DNA of 7,641 nucleotides from Bacillota bacterium (GTDB lineage: Bacteria; Bacillota; Clostridia; Oscillospirales; Ruminococcaceae): the NCBI GenBank assembly GCA_023457175.1, contig JAEWMM010000129.1, positions 1 to 7,641 of the forward strand. The letters run 5' to 3'. Positions within the stretch are counted from its first letter, which is position 1. The number at the start of each line of letters is the position of its first letter. Under the pieces are notes generated by a model. It ran no database searches. It saw only the letters and a list, made by a program, of their open reading frames with translations, and was not told where the DNA came from. Shown here one piece after another: positions 1 through 5,073 of this stretch. The position numbers and the translations under genes were made by a program.

Positions 1-161
1 GTTCTCAGCCACTCGGCGTCGGCGTTCATGGCCGAAATCAGCCCCAGCCCGCCCGCGTTCGAGACGGCGGCGGCCAGTTCTGCGTCGGCAATCCATGCCA
101 TGCCGCCCTGAATGATCGGGGCTTCAATGCCAAGCAGCTCACAAAGCGGCGTTTTGATCAT
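1..161 (-). CDS. fabK: Enoyl-ACP reductase II (FabK), N-terminal fragment
   Basis: This is the first 53 codons of a gene that continues past the left edge. The fragment starts MIKTPLCELLGIEAPIIQGG and continues with MAWIA..ELAAAVSNAGGLGLIS. The P-I-I-Q-G-G-M and S-N-A-G-G-L-G-L-I signatures belong to the FMN-dependent FabK / nitronate monooxygenase TIM-barrel family. FabK reduces the enoyl-ACP double bond in the last step of each fatty-acid elongation cycle in the cytoplasm, using NAD(P)H and FMN. The sequence alone cannot separate FabK from a nitronate monooxygenase. The position directly after acpP and fabH matches the streptococcal/clostridial order fabT-fabH-acpP-fabK and makes FabK much more likely. 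Its ATG lies 4 nt after the acpP stop codon, so the two are probably translationally coupled. Only a weak AGG stands upstream, inside the end of acpP. Confidence 0.88.
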   Translation of the reverse strand, partial: MIKTPLCELLGIEAPIIQGGMAWIADAELAAAVSNAGGLGLISAMNADAEWLR

Positions 162-165
162 AGTC

Positions 166-393
166 TTACGCCTGCAGGGATTCGATGTAGGAGAGCAGGC
201 TCTTGACATCGACGAGACCCTCGTTCATTTCGAGCTCCAGCTCAAAAACCTCTTCAAGGTTCATGACAATTTCAACAATATCGAGCGAGTCAAAGCCAAG
301 CTCTTCAAAGGTGGTCTCCATCGTAATTTCAGAGGCGTCGATCTCCTTATACTCGGCAAGGACCTTGGCTACCTTTTCAAAAATCTCGTTCAT
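166..393 (-). CDS. acpP: Acyl carrier protein
   Basis: A 75-residue acidic protein of normal acyl-carrier-protein length. The hallmark segment is E-L-G-F-D-S-L-D at residues 31-38. Ser36 is the expected attachment site for 4'-phosphopantetheine, followed by the acidic helix II (IVEIVMNLEEVFELELE) that docks with the fatty-acid enzymes. The protein carries growing acyl chains as thioesters between FabH, the elongation synthases and FabK. The ATG is preceded by an AAAAGGAG Shine-Dalgarno at 9-nt spacing, stronger than that of fabK. This fits the high expression usual for ACP. It lies 76 nt downstream of fabH with a short hairpin in the gap, and 4 nt upstream of fabK. A peptide-synthetase-type carrier protein is conceivable but unlikely between fabH and fabK. 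Confidence 0.95.
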   Translation of the reverse strand: MNEIFEKVAKVLAEYKEIDASEITMETTFEELGFDSLDIVEIVMNLEEVFELELEMNEGLVDVKSLLSYIESLQA

Positions 394-440
394 GCGAATA
401 TTCTCCTTTTAATAAAAATTTCTTTTTTGATTTATGTTAA

Positions 441-460
441 CGCGCTGTCATAAAAGCGCG
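441..460 (-). repeat. Stem-loop between fabH and acpP
   Basis: Perfect 6-bp G+C-rich inverted repeat (CGCGCT / AGCGCG, 8-nt loop). In the transcript it begins 9 nt after the fabH stop codon. No U-run follows on the minus strand, so it is not a normal intrinsic terminator. It could protect a 3' end or mark a processing point that lets acpP accumulate above fabH. The role is inference. Confidence 0.4.
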
Positions 461-469
461 AAAAACAGC

Positions 470-1432
470 TTATTCGCAGTCCCAGCGCAGCACGGCCGAG
501 GCGCTGGTCAGCCCCGCGCCAAAGGCGCACATGACCAGCAGATCACCCTTTTTGAGCTTTTTGTCCTCGTTGAGCTCGTCGAGCAGCAGCGGAATGCAGG
601 CGGCGGAGGTATTGCCGTAGCGTTCGATGTTGATGCAAAAACGCTCGGGCGGAATAGAAAGTTTAGACTTGGCAAAGTCGATGATGCGCAAATTTGCCTG
701 ATGCGGCAGCACCCACGTGATTTCCGATTCCTCAAGCCCCGCATCGGCAATGGTGTTGCGCAGCCCGTTGCACATGGCGTTGACCGCAAACTTAAACACG
801 CCCTGTCCGTTCATCGAAACATACGGCTCGGAATCGTCCGGGATGCGGTCCGGCAGGTTGCCCTTGACGTTAGGGACGTTTAACACCTCGGCATCTCCTT
901 TGGTGGTCAGCGACAACGAACGCAGCCCGTCGCCCTCGCCCAGCACCACAGCGCCCGCGCCGTCGCCGAACAGCACGCAGGTCGAGCGGTCGCGCCAGTC
1001 AAGCAGGCGGCTCATGGCCTCGGCCGCGACGATCAGCACATGCCGCGCCTTTTTGCGGGCAAAGTAGCCGTCGGCCACATCCAGCGCGTACAAAAAACCT
1101 GAGCAGGCGGCGTTGACGTCAAAGGCGGGGCAGTCGGCCCCGATGCGATTTTGCACCGTGCACGAAAGCGAAGGGGTGATGTAGTCGCCGCTGATGGTCG
1201 CGCAGAGAATCAGGTCGATATCCCCGGCGGTTAAGTTCGCACGCGCCAGCGCCTTTTCGGCGGCGGCCACCGCGATATCGGTCAGCGACTCCTCCATGCA
1301 GATATGTCGCTGCCGGATGCCGGTGCGGGTGTAGATCCACTCGTCGGTGGTGTCCACAAAGCGGCACAGCTCGTCGTTGGTCAGAATGCGCTTAGGCACA
1401 GCCCGACCCGTTGAGAGAATTGAAAAGCTCAT
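470..1432 (-). CDS. fabH: Beta-ketoacyl-ACP synthase III (FabH)
   Basis: A 320-residue protein of standard FabH length. It starts type II fatty-acid synthesis by condensing an acyl-CoA primer with malonyl-ACP to give acetoacetyl-ACP or its branched equivalent. All catalytic residues are present at near-canonical numbers: Cys110 in DVNAACSGF, His244 in LPHQANLRI, and Asn274 in ERYGNTSAA. The N-terminal TDEWIYTRTGIRQRH motif and the C-terminal FGAGLTSASAVLRW motif are also typical. The ATG has an AAGGAG Shine-Dalgarno at 8 nt. The gene lies 153 nt downstream of the FabT-like regulator and 76 nt upstream of acpP. It is probably read from its own promoter near 1478-1507 and from the fabT promoter. 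Primer preference (acetyl-CoA versus branched acyl-CoA) cannot be read from the sequence. Confidence 0.96.
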   Translation of the reverse strand: MSFSILSTGRAVPKRILTNDELCRFVDTTDEWIYTRTGIRQRHICMEESLTDIAVAAAEKALARANLTAGDIDLILCATISGDYITPSLSCTVQNRIGADCPAFDVNAACSGFLYALDVADGYFARKKARHVLIVAAEAMSRLLDWRDRSTCVLFGDGAGAVVLGEGDGLRSLSLTTKGDAEVLNVPNVKGNLPDRIPDDSEPYVSMNGQGVFKFAVNAMCNGLRNTIADAGLEESEITWVLPHQANLRIIDFAKSKLSIPPERFCINIERYGNTSAACIPLLLDELNEDKKLKKGDLLVMCAFGAGLTSASAVLRWDCE

Positions 1433-1471
1433 AAAGCCTACTCCTTCGATAAAAGATCATTCAAATACGCG

Positions 1472-1496
1472 CCAATAAAAATATCATTTTTATTGG
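1472..1496. promoter_or_regulatory. Perfect 11+11 bp palindrome, candidate operator before fabH
   Basis: CCAATAAAAAT (1472-1482), a 3-nt spacer, then its exact reverse complement (1486-1496). It lies 40 nt upstream of the fabH start and covers the putative -10 box. Location and symmetry fit a dimeric repressor such as the MarR/FabT protein encoded just upstream. The sequence does not closely match the streptococcal FabT box that I recall (arms like TTTGA/TCAAA), so the regulator assignment is inference. Confidence 0.55.
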
Positions 1497-1507
1497 GACA
1501 GCGACAA
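1478..1507 (-). promoter_or_regulatory. Putative fabH promoter
   Basis: On the minus strand, TTGTCG (1502-1507) and TATTTT (1478-1483) are separated by 18 nt, and the -10 box lies inside the 25-bp palindrome. The boxes match the sigma-A consensus only in part. The support is the combination with the operator-like palindrome and a plausible leader of about 40 nt before the fabH ATG. Confidence 0.35.
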
Positions 1508-1585
1508 CTGCGCCGCACTGTTTTTTCGCTTTTAAAGCAAAAAACACGTCTTAGATTTCTCTGCTAAAAATTTTGTTTACGATTC

Positions 1586-2077
1586 TCAGACGGAATCATC
1601 CTGAGGGGCGATTCCCGCCATCTCATCAATAAACTGCTTTTCAAAAAATGCGTTTAAGCGAATCATACCCTTTAGCAGATGCGCCTTTTCCTCATCGCTC
1701 AAGTCCTTTGCCACAGCGCGCACCATATTCTCATGAAAGCGCATAAAAACAGCGTAGGTTTTGTGGCCCAGTCGCGTGAGATGGATGTAGACCACCCGCC
1801 CGTCCTCAGTGGAGCGGCGGCGTTCAACGCAGCCCTTTTGCACCAGCCGGTTGACGGCCGCGGTAACCGACGGCTGCGTAATGCGCAGGTCGGCGGCAAT
1901 TTCCTTGACGGTGCGGCCTCTGCCCCTCGTTTTACCGATCGTTTCAAGCAGATGCATCTCGCTCGAAGAAACGTTGGGCGTGCCGGCGCGCTTGATGAAT
2001 TCATCTTCAATTTTCAATATGGAACGATAGGCCGTGACCAGCGTTTCGTTGAGCCTTAACATGAACTCATCGGTCAA
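1586..2077 (-). CDS. fabT: MarR-family transcriptional regulator, FabT-like
   Basis: A winged-helix MarR-family repressor of about 163 residues that should bind DNA as a dimer. The helix-turn-helix and wing are clear: TVKEIAADLRITQPSVTAAVNRLVQKGCVERRRSTEDGR followed by VVYIHLT. Flanking helices contain SSSEMHLLETIGK and FMRFHENMVRAVAKDLSDEE, which resemble the FabT proteins that repress fatty-acid genes in streptococci (acyl-ACP acts there as corepressor). The place at the head of fabH-acpP-fabK supports FabT. An in-frame ATG at 2092 would give 168 residues but has no Shine-Dalgarno. Instead, GGAGG overlaps that ATG and sits 8 nt before a TTG at 2077, so I choose TTG. Palindromes overlapping its own promoter suggest autoregulation. 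Another MarR specificity remains possible. Confidence 0.85.
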   Translation of the reverse strand: MTDEFMLRLNETLVTAYRSILKIEDEFIKRAGTPNVSSSEMHLLETIGKTRGRGRTVKEIAADLRITQPSVTAAVNRLVQKGCVERRRSTEDGRVVYIHLTRLGHKTYAVFMRFHENMVRAVAKDLSDEEKAHLLKGMIRLNAFFEKQFIDEMAGIAPQDDSV

Positions 2078-2085
2078 AATACCGT

Positions 2086-2090
2086 CCTCC
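2086..2090 (-). promoter_or_regulatory. Shine-Dalgarno that decides the fabT start
   Basis: GGAGG on the minus strand, 8 nt before TTG at 2075-2077. It begins only at the third base of the upstream ATG (2090-2092), so it cannot serve that ATG. The bases upstream of the ATG are purely A+T-rich with no purine box. Confidence 0.65.
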
Positions 2091-2098
2091 ATTTAATT

Positions 2099-2121
2099 TA
2101 ATTAGATTGTCTATCTAATTA
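2099..2121. promoter_or_regulatory. Perfect 9+9 bp palindrome over the fabT -10/start site, candidate autoregulatory operator
   Basis: TAATTAGAT (2099-2107), 5-nt spacer, ATCTAATTA (2113-2121). It overlaps the TATAAT box and the expected transcription start of the regulator gene, so a bound protein would block transcription. The size and spacing are typical of MarR-family operators. Binding by the adjacent FabT-like protein is inference. Confidence 0.65.
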
Positions 2122-2146
2122 TAGTAACACCTGTTACGTCTGTCAA
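2118..2146 (-). promoter_or_regulatory. Consensus sigma-A promoter of the fabT-fab operon
   Basis: On the minus strand, TTGACA (2141-2146), a spacer of exactly 17 nt, and TATAAT (2118-2123): a perfect match to the housekeeping consensus. The start would be near 2111, giving a leader of about 34 nt to the TTG start. So strong a promoter before a repressor gene implies that it is held down by the overlapping palindromes. Confidence 0.85.
2124..2137. promoter_or_regulatory. 14-bp palindrome in the fabT promoter spacer
   Basis: GTAACA-CC-TGTTAC is a perfect palindrome between the -35 and -10 boxes. Its sequence is unrelated to the neighbouring 2099-2121 palindrome, so it may be a site for a second regulator. 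It is short enough that chance cannot be excluded. Confidence 0.4.
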
Positions 2147-2298
2147 GAACCGCTACTGATTTTATAGATTGTTCATAAATAAATATTCAAAAAGTGAAAG
2201 GCCTGACATGTCATTCCAAACGTGAAGCAACCGGACGTATTCCAGACTAAAACACAGGTGAATTGAATATGCGCGCGCAAGTGCGACCAAACATTAAT

Positions 2299-2322
2299 TT
2301 GTACAGTTTTTTGGCTGTACAA
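2299..2322. repeat. 8+8 bp inverted repeat
   Basis: TTGTACAG (2299-2306), 8-nt T-rich loop, CTGTACAA (2315-2322), with perfect arms. It could be an operator or a small RNA hairpin. No gene starts nearby and no U-run follows, so its function is unknown. Confidence 0.4.
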
Positions 2323-2505
2323 TCCCAAAATACACCTTAAATGCACCTTATTTTCGCTTTTATGCCGGGGACCGTCAATTAGCTGATAAGCCATGCCATT
2401 TAAATGCTTGAAAAAATTAATATTTTAAGTGAAGCGCGGTCGCCGCCGCAGGGTCGGCAGTTAAGAAATGTGTATGCTATACAGGCTGCTTTCATCATTG
2501 CTTGA

Positions 2506-2535
2506 CCCCGATCACACAATGGTGGGGGATTTTTT
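2506..2535 (+). terminator. Putative intrinsic terminator with no assigned gene
   Basis: CCCC (2506-2509) and CAC (2513-2515), separated by a 3-nt bulge, pair with GTG-GGGG (2522-2528) around a 6-nt loop. A six-T run (2530-2535) follows after one A. The stem is imperfect, but the T-run on the plus strand gives it an orientation. No plus-strand gene lies upstream within the window, so it may end a small RNA. Confidence 0.4.
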
Positions 2536-2609
2536 GTAACGCGGTGAAGCGGATCGCTTTATTTTTACCATTTAAAATGTGGATTTCCATGTCGAACGTC
2601 GATGACGGG

Positions 2610-2638
2610 TTGTCATGACAACATAAAAGGTGTATAAT
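2610..2638 (+). promoter_or_regulatory. Near-consensus plus-strand promoter with palindromic -35 region
   Basis: TTGTCA (2610-2615), 17-nt spacer, TATAAT (2633-2638). The -35 box is the left half of the perfect 12-bp palindrome TTGTCATGACAA (2610-2621), which could be an operator. Transcription would begin near 2645, at the left edge of the MITE-like element, and reach the gene at 2835 after a leader of about 190 nt. Confidence 0.6.
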
Positions 2639-2646
2639 CGACTAAA

Positions 2647-2801
2647 TACTGATTTTTCACTAAAAAATTGATCTTTTCGCAGCGTATTTTCTGCCCTGCG
2701 GCGTTGTTGTCGTTGGCGAACGTCAGCCCGTTGTCCGCCTCGTCTTAGCCGGATGAAAAATCCGCCCGCCAATCTATTCATTTTTTAGTAAAATATCAGT
2801 A
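2647..2801. mobile_element. MITE-like element with terminal inverted repeats and TA ends
   Basis: The arms at 2648-2668 and 2780-2800 are inverted copies matching at 19 of 21 positions (ACTGAT-N5-ACTAAAAAAT pattern). A TA dinucleotide stands at each outer edge (2647-2648 and 2800-2801), as expected for the target duplication of IS630/Tc1-mariner elements. The ~110-bp interior is more G+C-rich and holds no gene, only a small hairpin (CGGAT-GAAAA-ATCCG, 2750-2764). Length, non-coding content and TA ends fit a non-autonomous miniature element. A large regulatory stem-loop in the leader of the next gene is the alternative. No second copy is visible here. Confidence 0.5.
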
Positions 2802-2834
2802 TAAATGTGAAATAAAAAGGTAAGGCGCGTTAAA

Positions 2835-3386
2835 ATGGATTTACGGCGAGAAAGAAAACGGGGCAACCGAATGATCGGCGTCCTTTTAATTATGATCGTT
2901 CTCTGCGTGGGCGCCATAGCAATGCTTCTGCTTTCGCGCAACGCGTCGGCCAAAGCTTTAAAAACCAGTTTGACACCAACCGATTTATCATCGGTGACCG
3001 ATATCGGTTTAGACGCCCGGGCGGTCAGCGCGGCAGTCGGGCTGTTTTCTAAAAACGAGGCGCAAAACCCGTCCGACCAGTTCTCATACGAAATTAAGAG
3101 GGAACTGGTCTTTTCTGCTGCCTCTGCGCAGGCGTCGCTGCTGCTCAAAAATCCGCCGCAGAACCAATATTTAATGGTGCTTGAGCTGGTGCTCGAAGAA
3201 TCCGGCGAGGTGGTTTTGCGCACCGGCGCGCTGCTGCCGGGGCAGATGATAAAAAGGGCCGCTCTGGATGAAAAGCTTTCAGCCGGGGATTATAAAGCTA
3301 CGGCCAATATTTACGCGATGGATGCAAAAAGCGGTGCGCTGGCGGGTGTGCTGACACAGCCTGTAACCATAGTCGTCAAAGCCTGA
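2835..3386 (+). CDS. Membrane-anchored extracytoplasmic protein of unknown function
   Basis: A 183-residue protein that I do not recognise as a named family. Residues 1-12 are strongly basic (RRERKRGNR) and residues 13-33 form one hydrophobic membrane helix, so the remainder should face outside. There is no lipobox at Cys24 and no sorting signal. Residues 85-183 look like a compact beta-sandwich: an aliphatic strand (QYLMVLELVLEESGEVVLRT), then G-x-L-x-PGQ-x-I, then L-x-AGDYKATANIYAMD and a final VTIVV strand. This strand pattern is often seen in small exported Ig-like proteins of Bacillota. The start has a modest AAGG box at 9 nt. The upstream leader contains the MITE-like element. pncB follows 79 nt downstream on the same strand, but shared function is doubtful. 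Confidence 0.8.
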   Translation: MDLRRERKRGNRMIGVLLIMIVLCVGAIAMLLLSRNASAKALKTSLTPTDLSSVTDIGLDARAVSAAVGLFSKNEAQNPSDQFSYEIKRELVFSAASAQASLLLKNPPQNQYLMVLELVLEESGEVVLRTGALLPGQMIKRAALDEKLSAGDYKATANIYAMDAKSGALAGVLTQPVTIVVKA

Positions 3387-3388
3387 CG

Positions 3389-3412
3389 CGCGCCGCTTTT
3401 AAATGCGGCGCG
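3389..3412 (+). repeat. 8-bp G+C-rich stem-loop after the anchored-protein gene
   Basis: CGCGCCGC (3389-3396) and GCGGCGCG (3405-3412) pair perfectly around an 8-nt A+T loop, starting 2 nt after the stop codon. There is no T-run, so it is at best a weak or partial terminator, or a 3'-end stabiliser, before pncB. Confidence 0.5.
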
Positions 3413-3465
3413 GCAGCGTTAACCATACATAAAATAAAAATCGTTGAAATGAGGACGCACCTGCG

Positions 3466-4941
3466 ATGATAGACATTAAAAACGAGCGCAACCTGACGAT
3501 GCTGACCGATTTTTACGAGCTGACGATGGCGAACGGCTATCTGCTCAAGGACATGCAGGATACCGAAGTGGTATTCGACATGTTCTTTCGCAAGATTCCG
3601 GACGGCGGCGGCTACGCGATAGCGGCGGGACTCGAACAGTTGATGCAATATATCGACAACCTGCAGTTCTCCGAGGCGGATATTGCATTTCTGCGCAGCA
3701 AGAACACCTTTTCCGAGGCGTTTTTAGACTATCTCAAGGACTTTAAATTTGTCTGCGATCTTTGGGCCATCAAGGAGGGCACCCCTATTTATCCCGGCGA
3801 GCCGCTCGTGGTGGTCAAGGGCCCGGCCATTCAGGCGCAGCTGATTGAAACAATGGTGCTGCTGACCATCAATTTCCAGTCGCTGATCGCCACCAAATCC
3901 ACCCGCATGAACCGCGTGGCGCAGGGCAGGGCGATTATGGAATTCGGCTCCCGCCGCGCGCAGAGCTATGACGCGGCCATGCTGGGGGCCAGAGCAGCCT
4001 ATATCGGCGGGTGCACCTCGACGGCCTGCGTCATCGCCGACCAGTATTACAACATCCCCGCCGTCGGCACGATGGCGCATAGCTGGGTGCAGCTGTTCCC
4101 CGATGAATATTCGGCCTTTAAGTCCTATGCCGAGATCTACCCCGACAATTGCACGCTGCTGATTGATACCTACGACGTGCTGCATTCCGGTGTGCCCAAC
4201 GCCATTCGCGTTTTTAACGAGGTGCTGCTGCCGCTGGGACATCGCCCCAAGGGCGTCAGAATTGATTCGGGCGACATCGCGTATCTCTCGAAAAAGGTGC
4301 GCGCCCTGCTCGATAAGGCAGGCTTTGGGGACTGCAAGATCGTCGCTTCCAACTCGCTGGATGAATACATTATCCGCGATCTGATTTTGCAGGACGCCAA
4401 GGTCGATCTTTTTGGCGTGGGAGAGAACCTCATCACCGGCCGTTCCGAGCCGGTGTTCGGCGGCGTCTACAAGCTGGTTGCCGTGCAGGAGGGGGACAAG
4501 CTTGCCCCCCGCATCAAGATCAGCGAAAGCCCCGAAAAGGTGACCACCCCGGGCTTTAAAAAGCTTTACCGCCTTTATGACCGCAAGAGCGGCAAGGCGT
4601 CGGCCGACTATATCACGCTGTTTGAAGAAGAGGTCGACGACACAAAGCCGCTGACCATCTTTGACCCCAACGCGATCTGGAAAAAGAAAACGCTTGAGGA
4701 CTTTGAAGCGGTCTGCCTGCTTGAGCCGATTTACGAAAAGGGGAAGCGGCTGTATCAGTCCCCGTCCATAAAGGAGATACAGGATTTCTGCAAGGTTGAG
4801 CTGGGCCGGATGTGGGACGAGATCAAGCGCTTTGAATATCCGCACCGCTATTATGTGGATCTGTCCGAGAGCCTGTGGACCTTAAAGACCATTATGCTAA
4901 ACGATTTTGAGCGCAAAATACGGGAGCTGACTCATAAATAA
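3466..4941 (+). CDS. pncB: Nicotinate phosphoribosyltransferase
   Basis: A 491-residue cytoplasmic enzyme of NAD salvage (Preiss-Handler pathway). It joins nicotinate and PRPP to give nicotinate mononucleotide, coupled to ATP hydrolysis. Family marks in order: MLTDFYELTMANGYL (12-26), EFGSRRAQ (159-166), GTMAHSW (201-207) with His205 as the expected transiently phosphorylated residue, the phosphoribosyl-binding RIDSGD (265-270), and VGENLITG (318-325). The length is normal for the 480-490-residue Gram-positive type, and the C-terminal region appears intact. The ATG has GAGG at a rather long 11-nt spacing; no better in-frame start keeps TDFYELTM with a usable N-terminus. No promoter is obvious in the 79-nt gap, so it may be read with the gene at 2835. 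A 15-bp hairpin lies downstream. Confidence 0.96.
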   Translation: MIDIKNERNLTMLTDFYELTMANGYLLKDMQDTEVVFDMFFRKIPDGGGYAIAAGLEQLMQYIDNLQFSEADIAFLRSKNTFSEAFLDYLKDFKFVCDLWAIKEGTPIYPGEPLVVVKGPAIQAQLIETMVLLTINFQSLIATKSTRMNRVAQGRAIMEFGSRRAQSYDAAMLGARAAYIGGCTSTACVIADQYYNIPAVGTMAHSWVQLFPDEYSAFKSYAEIYPDNCTLLIDTYDVLHSGVPNAIRVFNEVLLPLGHRPKGVRIDSGDIAYLSKKVRALLDKAGFGDCKIVASNSLDEYIIRDLILQDAKVDLFGVGENLITGRSEPVFGGVYKLVAVQEGDKLAPRIKISESPEKVTTPGFKKLYRLYDRKSGKASADYITLFEEEVDDTKPLTIFDPNAIWKKKTLEDFEAVCLLEPIYEKGKRLYQSPSIKEIQDFCKVELGRMWDEIKRFEYPHRYYVDLSESLWTLKTIMLNDFERKIRELTHK

Positions 4942-5002
4942 AAGAGGCCGCCCCGTTGAAGCGCCCTCTGAAAGGTCGGATCATATTTAAATTGTGCAGC
5001 CA

Positions 5003-5043
5003 AAGGGGCTTGCCGTCGGTGTAAAGCGGACGGCAAGCCCCTT
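5003..5043. terminator. Strong stem-loop between convergent genes, likely bidirectional terminator
   Basis: AAGGGGCTTGCCGTC (5003-5017) and its exact reverse complement (5029-5043) form a perfect 15-bp stem with an 11-nt loop. It lies between the converging ends of pncB and the hydrolase gene, where transcripts from both sides should stop. Only short T stretches flank it (CTT on plus, TTT on minus), so it may stop transcripts less sharply than a classic U-run terminator. Confidence 0.7.
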
Positions 5044-5073
5044 GAAGTTGTCGCAATATCGATGACGCCGGCG

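Larger units (their letters stand above)
2147..2609. other. Non-coding region upstream of the fab operon
   Basis: About 460 bases with no convincing gene on either strand. Short open frames here lack ribosome-binding sites and recognisable protein features. The visible structure is the inverted repeat at 2299-2322, the terminator-like hairpin at 2506-2535, and a second small hairpin (AAGCG-GAT-CGCTT, 2547-2559) followed by a U-rich run. I recognise no known riboswitch, 6S, SRP or tmRNA core. Confidence 0.5.

Noticed and set aside
1521..1544. T6-...-GCTTT-T-AAAGC-...-A6 symmetric stretch in the fabT-fabH gap, considered as a terminator
   Set aside because: The T-run on either strand lies within the symmetric arm rather than after a G+C-rich stem, the core stem is only 5 bp, and the fab genes downstream need readthrough. 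Probably A/T-tract symmetry.
2173..2394. 73-codon minus-strand frame upstream of fabT
   Set aside because: No ribosome-binding site, no motif, and atypical composition for a bacterial protein; likely chance in A+T-rich DNA.
2430..2535. Known structured RNA (6S, SRP, tmRNA, RNase P or a known riboswitch)
   Set aside because: I looked for their conserved cores and saw none; only terminator-like hairpins and alternative pairings remain.
2572..2781. 69-codon minus-strand frame across the MITE-like region
   Set aside because: Arg-rich, no family features, and it lies over the inverted-repeat element and the plus-strand promoter.
2774..3223. 149-codon minus-strand frame opposite the anchored-protein gene
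   Set aside because: Ser- and Arg-rich shadow without motifs. The plus frame has a clear membrane helix and ordered strands.
3724..4845. 373-codon open frame antisense to pncB
   Set aside because: It is the shadow of pncB on the other strand; no recognisable protein features, and pncB is certain.
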